Shown here piece after piece: positions 31,591 to 43,400 of a stretch of 64,000 nt of DNA (position 1 is the stretch's first letter; every line of letters begins with the position of its first letter). Source of the DNA: Aurelia coerulea (lineage: Eukaryota > Cnidaria > Scyphozoa > Semaeostomeae > Ulmaridae); assembly GCA_039566865.1 (NCBI GenBank), contig CM076949.1, positions 20,064,501 through 20,128,500 on the forward strand, in the 5' to 3' direction. The notes beneath the pieces were generated by a model. That model saw only the letters and a program-made list of their open reading frames with translations. It was not told where the DNA came from and searched no databases. Both the position numbers and the translations under genes were made by a program.

Positions 31591-31857
31591 GAGCCCGGGG
31601 GGGGAGGGGGGGGGGAGTACTTCATTGTCAACATGATTCGACCTGAATCTGGACTTTGGGACCCATTCATATGACGGAATATTCAAAATTTTCGAGCCCA
31701 TTTGCATGAATATCAGGAACTTTTTGACCCATGTTTATGAATTTTTCTATTTGCTGCATTATGGGTCCCATTGTAAGAAAATTCTCAAATAACTTTACCT
31801 AGACATATGTAGAGAATTTCGGATGATTTGGAGTACCCCCCCCCCCCCCTCGGGGCT
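31591..31857. mobile_element. G-tract TIR element
   Basis: CCCGGGGGGGGAGGGGGGGG at the left and a C14 run with CTCGGG at the right enclose palindromic AT-rich text. GCTGC occurs on both sides, a partial duplication. Confidence 0.6.
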
Positions 31858-31993
31858 GCCCTTGTCCCTTGTTTCTCTGTGCTTTACCGCAGGGATACAA
31901 GGGACTCATCGTTATCAGTCTAGGTGTTTACTGTAGTTCCCAAACACGATCTTCTTTTCTTGATGCCTGTTGAGGAAGATTCTTGCATATTTC

Positions 31994-32400
31994 GTGCGGA
32001 GATGGCTCAATGGTAGTGCGTTGGCCTACAATGTGGAGGTTGGTAGTTTGTCCTTACCCCCATCGAATCTGCTATTTAGAATGAGGAGAATCGCCAGTTC
32101 TCTGCTAATCCAGGTAAAGATATCACGAGGTGTGATCACGTCGAGAGGAAAGACCAGGATACTACCTAGACTGCATTCACACGATGCCGGCACATTTTGA
32201 ACACGGTGAAAAATGTGACGGATAGGCCTTCCGTTCACACGAAAACGGCCCATTTTTGCCGGCAGATTTTGAAAACGGTAGATTTTGAAACAGAATTCTT
32301 CACCGTTTTCACAATGTGCCGGATCGTGTGAATGCAGTCTTAGATAAGCTTTGCTTCTTCGTGTTCCTAAAAAACTAACCTGAATACCGGGTAGAAACAA
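31994..32400 (+). repeat. tRNA-derived SINE, interrupted by a MITE
   Basis: The head GATGGCTCAATGGTAGTGCG carries a polymerase III A box (TGGCTCAATGG); the B box is degenerate. The body TCTCTGCTAATCCAGG and TCGAGAGGAAAGACCAGGAT matches the SINE at 47040-47225. It is cut at 32167 by the MITE at 32168-32340. Confidence 0.7.
32168..32340. mobile_element. MITE with AGACTGCATTCACACGAT ends
   Basis: AGACTGCATTCACACGATGC is mirrored by GGATCGTGTGAATGCAGTCT. The CATTCACACG-type end and short target recall Harbinger-like MITEs. Inserted inside the SINE. Confidence 0.8.
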
Positions 32401-32993
32401 CACCACGACATAGCACCTCCACAGGATACTGTCAAGAAAGCGAATTTGGGGTCCTAGATCATAAAAATGAATCATATTAACCATTAAATGACTTTCTAGT
32501 AACTGAATGGCACAAGTCATTTAATAAAACTGGTACAATGACTTGTCTGATACATGCCAAAGCTAATGTTTAGGTACTTCACCTAAAATAGTTACCTTAT
32601 GTTACTTTAAGGCTAATTTCCAGCCTATGGAATTTTACCAGGGTGTGGAATTTTACAAATGGTAAAGGGTTGCTCTGCCATAGTTCTATTCACTTCCAGA
32701 GTGAAATTTTCTCTCGCATACAATAGAAATTCCACCCGCTCGGAAATTCCACTGACTGGAAATTGTCCTTTATGATGCTAGAAGAAAAGTAATCCTTATC
32801 GAGGCTTACTCTGAATTAATAGGAAACCCTATTCAAGGCTGCCTTAATGTCACTTGCAGTCCCCTGCTGCTAACAGTATAAGATCTTGAATAACTATTTG
32901 AACAGTATGGCCACTTTTGTTTCCCTCATTTTTGTCATGTTGCTTGAGGTGAGTCACACTACAAAGCTTCAGAAACTTGATTGGATTAGTTTG

Positions 32994-33475
32994 TGTTCCA
33001 GACCACTTGGAAAGGAAAGTGGTCTGTGTAACCAAGCACTAATCCGTGTTCAGACGATGAATTGAATTGCGAAATAATTAAGGGCATTCTTTCACGGATC
33101 TGATTGGCTGCAATGAAGTCAGTGATCAACACAACGGATGTCTTTGTGAACATGTTTGTTTGAAACAAACCAGGGCTGATCGTTATCACTTTGCACGGGC
33201 GTAAAAACTCAGTAGGATTAGCAGGCATTCAAATCTCCTATTCTTTCATCGTAAAAAGTCAATAGGATTAGCAGACATTGAAATTTTCTATTCTTTGTAT
33301 TGTAATGTGAGTTCTTCATATGAGACAGGCTTTTCCTTTTGATAACAAAACAAATAGTGATTATGCGAATTATTAGTTGCATATATTAATTTTTCTTCAG
33401 ATTCCGAAGAAAATTTGTGAACACGGATTAGTGCTTGGTTACACAGACCACTTTCCTTCTCAAGTGGTCTGGAAC
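32994..33475. mobile_element. MITE family GTTCCAGACCACTTGG, copy 1
   Basis: About 55-bp ends: GTTCCAGACCACTTGGAAAG at left, mirrored by CAAGTGGTCTGGAAC. The ends hold a smaller palindrome CCACTT...AAGTGG. Copy 2 is at 44191-44651. Confidence 0.85.
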
Positions 33476-34054
33476 ATTGGATAAGAACTCCGATCACGTT
33501 CCATTTTCTCCTAACCAACTGATCAATCAGCTGTCATGATTATCACAACTTCTGCCCATCATCGCTCGTTTGTCGTTTTAGGCCATTTTTTTGTGGTTTT
33601 GACCGCCCTACATCGAAGTAACATATGGATTAGGGAAAGGCCTTCTAAGTATACCAATTAACTCATATTTTATACGAGGAACCAAGTTCCGGGGCTGGTA
33701 GACACCGTAGTTTCTTGATTTTAGGAAGCTTTTGCTACCAAAGTTTTTAATGAGTGTCTTATATTTGTAATACCATTCTTGTAGAGTTGAATCATTCTCC
33801 TTAGAACATCTCCCGAAATACTTAGTATGGTCTCAAGACAAGCAATAACATAATTCAGCCTCAAAACAATGTCAAAACATTCTGTTACTGTTCTGTGTCA
33901 AAACATTTTTTTTTTTTTGAATGACCTGGAAGAAAATCAAGGTGCAAATTACGAATGGTTCTTAGCTTTTTAAATCCAGGGTTGCACGGTTTCTTAACTA
34001 GCGAAACAATGGGCCTACTGTTTCTTATAAATTGTTTCTAATAACAAATTAGTG

Positions 34055-34233
34055 CAGAGACGTAGGAACCGGGGGGCACTGGGGGCACGTGACTCACCCC
34101 AAGATTTTGCAATAAACAAAACAGTGCCCTTTTTATTTTGAGGAAGTGCCCCTTTAGCTTAATGAAAAAAGTGCCCTTGAAGTGTCGTGCGCCCCCCCTC
34201 CCCTCCAAGTTTGAGATGCTTCCTACGTCCCTG
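34055..34233. mobile_element. hAT-type MITE, copy 2 (179 bp)
   Basis: Same ends as 31188-31364, flanked by its own 8-bp duplication AATTAGTG (34047-34054, 34234-34241). It lies 145 bp beyond the stop codon of the ShKT gene. Confidence 0.92.
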
Positions 34234-34377
34234 AATTAGTGTATTCTACTCAAAAAGGTTACACAAAAAGCAAAAGGCTTATCAGTTAAGTCCAATGCAT
34301 AATCTACTGTACCCTTAACGCAATAAAAGTCCTGACTTTTGATGAGCATTTCGTTTTGTCTCTTTCTCCGTAATCTT

Positions 34378-34484
34378 TTAGCAGTAGTGACAAGACTTTG
34401 GACATAGCTGACGCATAATCGCCATGTTTCTTTCTTGACTGCAGAGTGCAACGAACTGTTTGCAAAATTTGGCTTCGCTGCAAG
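34378..34484 (-). CDS. ShKT/Kazal gene exon 6 (ShKT 3 and stop)
   Basis: Acceptor AATTTCAG. Frame CSEAKFCKQFVALC, then QLCPKSCHYC and TAA: a complete six-cysteine ShKT ending exactly at the stop. A longer open frame in another phase on the same strand is a shadow. Confidence 0.88.
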
Positions 34485-37400
34485 CTGAAATTTTAATAGA
34501 TTACTATTAGCTTTCATGTCAATGAAAAGTGATTATCGATAATAAATACAGAAATGATCAAATCCCATTTTGAGCCTTTGTCTTTGTCATTGATATTCAA
34601 ACACCCAGTTCGTAAAGTCCAGTTCCACTTCAGAAATCCCATTCCCAGAGTGTTAATTTAGACAAATTCTACGTCCCATTTTTCCATAATCATAGATTTT
34701 ACCCCTTCGACAAATTTGAGAGAAAATTATGATCCAATAGACCTTTCAACTACCGGAATGTGAACTGAACCAGGAAAAATGTTCCCACTTTTGAAATTCA
34801 CAGCATCAAGTGTACTGGATGGATTGGAATGAATCTGTTCTGCGTAAGGAGAGTCCTAACGATTTGATCAAGTATTTTAGGCCCTTTTTCAGTCATTTTG
34901 CAACCATGAAATTTTTGTAAATTTGAATTTACATATATTTGCAGTTCTCGTAAGAAGACGAGAAAAATCACAAAATATACTTCAGTCTTTTGACTTTTAA
35001 CTAGAATTTGAATGATTCAAATCCATGAAGTACTTATGGTGCTACGAATTTTCGAAAGTGGGAACTTTTCCTGGCTCACCCAGTATATTTTCAAATTTCT
35101 GGCTCACCCGGTATTCTTCAAAAGAATCTGAATCGAACGACTTTTTTATGCATGTTGTAGACTTTTCGAATGTGCACAAACGTGATAGAAGCTACGACAC
35201 CACTTAGTGCAACCTCTCTTATAAAAATGTACATAAGTATCTCTCGATCCAGACCCTTTTATGGAATAGTTAAAAGATCTACTGTTAGACCTTGTAAACC
35301 AGGAGATGTGGGTCCCATGAGGAATACATCGAACACTTATGGGATTGCCCAAATTTCTCTAAAAAACCCAAGATGAAAAAGACTTAAAATAAACCCGAAG
35401 TTCTCAAAAGTATCAACAAAACGCTACAAAATTTCTACAAATAAGGATTGGCTAAAAATATTAGCACCAGCTTGTGTACCCAGTTGTTGGGTAACTGCTC
35501 CGAAATGGAGAATTAGCTTCAAATTGTTATTATCATTATTATTATCATTATTATTATCATTATTATTATCATTATTATTATCATTATTATTATCATTATT
35601 ATTATCATTATTATTATCATTATTATTATTATCATTATTATTATACCTTTGCATCCTCGCTGATTTGGTCCTGTGGCTGGCTTATTTGTGTTCCAACAGC
35701 ACCCATATTTGCTGGTGAGGCAGCTCGGTGGTGGTGCTGGTTGACCTTGAAACAATAACAAATAAATTTTAGAATAAGCTGAATTTAATTCAGCCAACAT
35801 GCGAAATTTCTAGGGGTCCCAAGTCTCTCCGGTGTACCTAAAACCTTAAAAACCGAAATACCCCTAAATAATAACCTCGGTGAAGGAGTTTAGATTTCCT
35901 TTCCTCTTTCACAGAGGTACCGCTTCTGCGTTCTCCCTTTTGCAGAGGCCTTGTTTTGTCAAGTATCCTTTGGTTTTATAAACGGCAGGGACCTGAGCAA
36001 GTCCAAGGGGTATAGTGAGTGTCAGTAAAGAAAGCATCTTTCTGTTTCAAGGCAACTTCGTCGAACGCAAACTATCGTTCTAAAAGCTATCAATAATGAT
36101 CTTGATAGGCTCATTTGTTGCAACATCAAAAATTGTATTTCGATCCGCGATCAGTCTTTGATGTAGGGACCATCGATTTTGTTCATGCTCAGCTTTTTCA
36201 TTTTGAGTTCTTAAGAATATTTTGCATATACGGTATTCCATAGGAAAACACTGAAATTGTCTCCTTTCTCTCTTATTTATTGTATACGAAATGGATAACC
36301 CTGCACATAGATTGATAGGAACAGCGTCAACATTCTTGTTATGGACCCTAGTGAAAGAAGAGAGAAGAGATAGCCATAGATATTACGGCCAAGGGCCCAC
36401 ATAAATATTGAATTTGACCTTTCCTCTTCTAGTCCGTGTTACTCGCTGGAATTGATTATAGCTTAAGCTTCAAAGTTACCGCGCTTTGAATGTAAGGGCA
36501 ACGTTCCAAGGACAACGCGACCACGTATACGTTAAAAGCGCAGTAACTGTTTGGAATTTGAAAGTAAGTAGGCAAAAATCGATGCAAGCAGCAGGCAACA
36601 ACGTATCAAAACCGGAAAGCATTTCCAAAACAACCAAAGATATTCATTTACCAAGGCATCCTGTGCTACATAATCTAGACCTTTTGAGCCAGTCAATCTG
36701 TATTCTAAAATAGTTTAAATGGTAAGAGCTAGTCTATAGCTGCATGAAAGTCGGGAAATCTTAAAATGGGAGATAAAATCATAAGCACGTTCAGTGGTTA
36801 ATCGTTGGCTCAATAGTTCACAACCCGCTTTTTGAAAGATTTATTGCAAGCTTAAAGCATTTCCTTTCCATTTGAAGAATAAAGCACTGACTAGACGATC
36901 AAAATTTTTAATTTGATAGATTATTGTTTAATCCGCTACTGCTTTGTAATTTTTGTGATTCTGTTTTTGGCTAGACTGATTAGATAGTCGTAGTTATCGC
37001 TGTTGATAGACTGATTGACGCTCAAACTACAACTCATGGACAAACGCAGCCAGTTTAAACAAATGATTAAAGAAATTTCAAAAGTGTTGTTGTTGGTGGT
37101 GTTGTTGTTGTTGTTGTCGCAATAACTGGAACTATGCAGTAAGTGTACCGAGGTGTCCTAGAAGCAAATGGGAAGCAAATGTACAGATTTGGGTGACAAG
37201 GACAGATCTTGTAACACAATAGCATGAGTTGGTTTTGTTCACACCTGAATTCAAAGCGATTAGCGATTGCAGACAAAGGAAATTCTTTCAACCAGTAATA
37301 CAAAACGAACAAAGCCCGCAACATTTTCTCTCTAACCCCTAACCCAGGTAGCCAGCGCGCTTGTTGTGCATTCCAGAAATCATTCTTAAGAGCAAGCATG

Positions 37401-40400
37401 AGCATGTATCGAAAGAAGAAGGATATATCTACACATCTACCTCGGGGATTTTATTTCTTTGCTTCAGAAGCTGAGCAGTAAGTGTTTTCATTACACCAAA
37501 GAAAATATGAGAATTAAATCGCCTCCCAATCGGCTTCTGAAGCAAACAACTGAAATACCCGAGGTAGATGTTTAGATATATTCTCTTTCTTTCGATATAT
37601 GCTCAGGTTTGCTCTTAAAAATGATTTCTGGAATGCACAACGAGCGTGCTAGCTACCTTGGGTTTCAGAGAAACTTTTGCGGCTCTGTTTGTTTTGAATT
37701 ACTGGTTGAAAGAATTTCCTTTGTCTACAATCGCTAATCGCTTTGAATTCAGGTGTGAACAAAAGTGACTCATGCTATCGTGTTACAAAATCTGTCCTTG
37801 TTGATGTGGTTAGGTCCAGCGATGAGAATTTAGCTTTAATCAATGGTTATGTTCTATTTGCTGGGAGTCACCCACTGTGCCATGTTGTTTTAATTTTAGT
37901 TTTAAATTTCTATGTGCTTGGGAATGCGCTTAGGCCAAAGGCCAAAGCTTTGGTTTTAACAAGAAGGCAAATGGGAACTTTCAAGATTAATGTTTTAGCA
38001 CTCAAAGCACCAATATCAACAAACGAGGTGTCTATGTTCAAATTAACCCTATGGTGGTTGGGCTATCTGACACGTCTTATTTTGGTTGGGGGGGGCAGAA
38101 AAGCCCCCCTACCTAACTCAGGACTGGTAATAGATTGAGCAACCAGATTCGGTGTACTAATAGCCCCAGGCATGTACTAATAGCCTCAATTTATGAGAAT
38201 ATAAAAAATTTACCTAAAATTAGCCATCATTATTGCTTGCCTGCATTTTTCTTTATGTGGTCAAGAAAAGTGGTAGAATGGCCAAAATCAGGAAAAATGC
38301 GATGAAATTTTAGTTGGAGCACAAGTTCCATCCAAACATAAGAATTATGATAGATGATATGGAATAACACTACCCTGCAAAATATATTTGCAAAATATTG
38401 CAATTTTGCTACTTTTTTCGCGAAAATTAATATGTGAGAACTGCGAGAACTGGCGATCTTGACAGAGCCAGTTCCGGAAAATTGTCTCCCTCCACCTCAT
38501 TTGTCAAAGTATTTTTATGAAACTTTATGTGTCGTTGCATAATGAGTAGCAGCAAAAAGTCGGAAAGTTTCCAGGCCTTAATATTTCTCCTAGCAGAGTT
38601 ATAACAAAAAGTGTACTAGGGGGGCTAATAGGGTTAACTATCGAGGAACATTTTGAAATTGCTTAGCCACTGATTAAAGCCAAAGCTAAATCCCAGGGGG
38701 GGTACTCCCTAACTTTCAATACGGGGGGGTCCGTGCCACTTTTTCTTTGCTGACCCCTAAATATTAAGCCTAATGATTTGGGGACCCCAAATATTGAGTC
38801 TAATGTTTTGGAGACCCCAAATATTGTTATCTATTTCTGGGGCCCCTTACATGTTTTTGAATGATTTCAATTTGAGCCTCTTGATTTTTCTCAGTTTTTG
38901 AATAATACCAAAGCATTTATTTCGTGATTCGCAACTTCAGGGCCAAATTGCAGGATTCTTCCTTTCCTCAGATTTGTTGGCCCCAAATATTCAATTGTTG
39001 TCCATGTTGTAATTCATAGACCCCAAATATCGATTTGATGTAAAATTTCGGACCCCAAATATTGGCACGGACCCCCCCCGTACTGAAAGTCAATGAGTAC
39101 CCCCCCTGGGAGCTAAATTCTCAACGCTAGACGCAACCAAATCTCTGGATGCTTTTCTATGGGGCACCCTGTACTTTTTTGCCTATTTTGCAGTCGTTGC
39201 ATGTGATCAAGTCTTTAAGTTGCATGTTTTTGTGAAGGAAATGTGTACTGAGCATGTGACGTGCATTTATTGGTCTTTTTTCTAAGGTACTTACGACACA
39301 TGCGACATGTCCTAGGGCAGTAGAATTGCATCAATTCCAACTTAACTTTGCATATGCCATTTTTGTGAAGTTTTTTACAAAGATCAGGAAGTACATCCAT
39401 GCAGTTATCTAAAAAGATTGTTAGGTTGTTAGTATGTTATGGAGTTTATCTATTTTCAAAGATCATGTAAATTTGTATATTCTGCTGAGGCATACAGCTC
39501 ATGTCTAACCTTGCCAACCCTGGCGGTGGAGGTGCCCAAAATTGAGGATGGGTATGTGCGAGGCCAAGTTTTGTTTGGGTGTGGTTTCTTCAATTGCGCC
39601 AGTCTTTGGTATGCCTTTTTATATGATTTGTAAACATACCTGTTTTGGGTAAAGATTTAGGCTATGTACCATGGGTAGTTAGACACGGCTGGTGTGCTTC
39701 TATGGAGGAGCGCTGGATAATATGTATATGCGGAGGAAATTTCTTATAGTACTGCGGAGGAGATTTCTACCCATGTATATACAAAGCTGAATTTCAACTT
39801 TTATAAGGTTTGAATATCCAGTTTTGGGTGTCATCTCTGCTATGACCCATCCTCCATCCAGTTTTGGGGAAATATTTCGATTGCACCTTCGCACATGACC
39901 TTTACCCTTTCTAAGCCTGGGCGCCTCCACCACCGAGTTGCCAACATATTATTGAACATCACCCGAATTTGTTGGCTGTTGTTCAATGCGTTGGTAGTCA
40001 AATTCTATTTCTGAAATAGACGATGGTATTAAATATATATTTCAATGGCAAGTAACTCAAGGACCAGAACTGAGCGTGAAATGCTCGTTTTCATACAAAC
40101 CCCTCACCAGCAGTTTCTAAGTCTTTTTTGAGTCTAAAAGATCTTTTTTTTAGTCTAAAAGATGATTGCTCTTACTAAACAAATTTTTCACACCTAATAC
40201 CACGTTTACACGGAGCAAAAATACGAGATCGCGATCCAGATCGCAATCCCGATAAAATGCGCCGTGTAAACACTCGATCGCGATTGCAATCCCCTAAAAT
40301 TCGATCCCACTTCAGAGGTGGATCGCGATCCGGATCGCATTCCCGATCCTGAAAAGTGTGCCGTGTAAACGCTTCTTGGGATCGCGATCCCGTTCGAAAT

Positions 40401-43400
40401 CCTTTAACCCTATTTTAACCGGGTAAAAAAAGTGATTTTCTACCGGGTGGGGGGCGTTTTTCGCCCCCTCTGTTTTTCTCCGCAAGTATAAGAGCTATGA
40501 CAATGAAACTTGCACTGTGTCATAATTGAACAATGGAAAATCTAAAAATAGCATCAATCAATAAATAGTCACGTGATTGGTTGCTAGGCAACCAAAAACA
40601 ACGCAAATTTTGAGAAAATCGAGCTATTTGCTGAAAAGGGCTCATTATTAGCAAATAGCTAGATAAAATTGGCAAAAAACCATCCAAATACCTGCTTGAT
40701 ATCATTAATTTGTAGTTTCATATGGTTTCGTACGGATATTTATGGTTTCTAATAAATTAACTAATTAAATAATGAAAATTTGATTCAATGCAAAATTGTT
40801 AGCTCAATAATTATGATTTAAAACCATTAATTTCGCATATTATTGGTGAAATCAAGTACCTTCATCGATATTTGAGGTAATTCCATCAGTTTTGTATGAA
40901 AAATTACTCATTCATTAGGAATATGACGTCATAAAGATTGATGACGTCATAGAAATAATAAACTGCTGATGTCAGCAAATATGAATAAATTATATATCAA
41001 ATGAAAGTACTCATCGAGATGAATCGAATGGTATATATATTGTTGAGATTTAGTAACAAAGGAAGAAATTAGAGCCGTTTTAAAGAATTTCTTTGTGACC
41101 ACTCTCCAAATATGGGCATGTGGTGGTCACGTGGTCAAACAATAGGTATTGAAATTTCTATTTTCTGATTGCCAACTAAACTTTAGGAAAAGTTAAGGAG
41201 TTTCAGCGTTGTAGGTGGCATCGTTTGGGAGCTATTAGAAAAAAATCCGATAGGGGGGGGGAAAAACGCCCCCCCCCGGTTAAAATAGGGTTAAGCATGC
41301 GTAGTAGACTCAACCGCCATTTTGTCTATTGTTGTTGTAGTGTTTCTAGGCTCCGTAACTATGCGCAATACGCATGTGCGAATGGATCGCGATCCTGATC
41401 CGTTTTCGTTTGACACCCGTGTAAACGCAACTCGAACGCGATCTCGATCCTTGTGGATCACGATCTGGATCGCGATCCACTATTTTTCACACCTAAACTT
41501 GCCTTTGACTGATAGATTAACATTTTAGTTTTGAATATCTGCTACATACTTTTTATTCCACAGCCCATCGAATGTTTTAACTTTGTTTACTCACCCGGTA
41601 CATTGTACTGGATCGATGTTAAACACTTTGCTTACCTTGTTGTATGCAGTGTCCGTAATGGTAGACAGTAATCTCTTTCTTAACTTTGCATTGGTCCATT
41701 TTCATGGTGCAAAGATCCGCATAGGTCTTGCCACCTCTTGCGCAAACCGGGCCACTCCTTTTCTCTAATGCGTTGCATGTCAGGTTGCATTTGCACCTCG
41801 CCGTTCCATCAAGTCTCCAGAAACAGTCCTCTGCGAAGCCACATTTTAGTTTGTCACATGGGTTTGCTGTCTTCTCGGTTACTGAAAAGTTACACAAAAC
41901 AATAGATAAGTACAAATGGTTCCACATTTTAGAAAACTGCAGAGACTGAAGCCGGTTTTAGGTTAAATGTATTAGATGGCAGATGAGAATATCTGCGAAT
42001 AGAACGATGAAAGAGATTTGCATGATAAGAAAAGGGGTTTGTCCCTTGAGAATTCTAGCAACGTTTTTTCTTCAACGGAAAGCCGATATTCCCTGATATT
42101 AAATCTGAAGACAACATATTGCAAACAAGTAACAGACAGATTTGTTTAGTTTTGTTGAAGATGTATAGAACGGTGTCGATCAGTATGAGGAATTTAATGT
42201 CAGAGGACTGGAGACAGGTAAAAAATCGCAATTGCGGGGGAAACCTTCGCTGAAATCAATTTTATTATAATCCTTGCGTTCCTTTGGCAATCAAAACAAT
42301 CATGATTTCATTCAAAGTCAGCCAGCTGGATCTAAATGCTTTCAAGTGAAACAATATTAAGACCTTAAACAATACAATCGTGACTGTTTTGATTGCCAAA
42401 GGAACGCAAGGAATATGACCTTCACTATAGCTCCAGTTGTTCCTTTGCATTTATACCCCATGTGACAGTTTGTGCACATCTCTATTCGCCCCTTTTTTTG
42501 CATTCCTTCATTCCTCTTCCGTCGCCGCTCAGCACTTTGTAGTTTGAAAATTTTTAAACCGGGTTTCATTCTTCAACAGTCCTGTCACTTGAGAGAATTT
42601 CTGCTATGAGACGAAAGCAAAGTCATTTCTAACTCAGATTTAAGGCCTTGAACTCTGAGTGCTGCTATTTGCTATTTTTGTCTCGCATTGCCTTATGCCG
42701 ATCAGTCTACCAGGGAAGTTTCCAGTTGCTTCAAATTGTTAAAGTGCAAAATTCATTCCAACAAGCACCAAATTCGGTGAAAATCTTACTTACTGACATG
42801 GGAAATCAATGAAACCCCCAAAATGCAGCAGTTCATTAGCATTTTAGTAATGTACGCCAAAAAGTCATCCGTGCATGCCACGAGGGATAAGGTAAGATTT
42901 ACAACAAATCGAAGCATGCATTTCAATAGCCAAAAAACTGGCAGTTCAGATTAAGTCTTATTGAACTTTTATCGCAGAAAGTACTCAGTACTCAATAAAC
43001 AAATAGCAGTAATCAAAACGGGTTTTCTTGTTAAAACATTTTACTGTTGAGTGGTGTAACTTCTTTGGCCGTCGGCCGTAATGGGCGACACTCGAAGAAA
43101 ATTAGTTTTTACCCCCATCTACATTATCTGCTAAAATCAATATGTAGAGTTTCTGTAAAACCTTAACACTCTCTAACCTCTTTCTCCATTAGTTGGAGAT
43201 ATTACCCAGCTACTTGGTTTTTGCATTAATATCTCTCTGAGGATCAAATTCCAAAGTTTGCGATGACATGGGCGACACCACTCTAATGGGTAGTAACCTG
43301 CTCCAGTGTTCAATCGTTGGTAAACATTCCAAAGCCTAGAACTTATCATTATTTGCTTGCGTATGAGAAAATAGTGCAAGATTTTGAGAATATGAGACTA

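Noticed and set aside
32026..32520. 164-codon minus-strand frame
   Set aside because: It spans a SINE and the MITE nested in it, so the reading frame is a composite of repeats.
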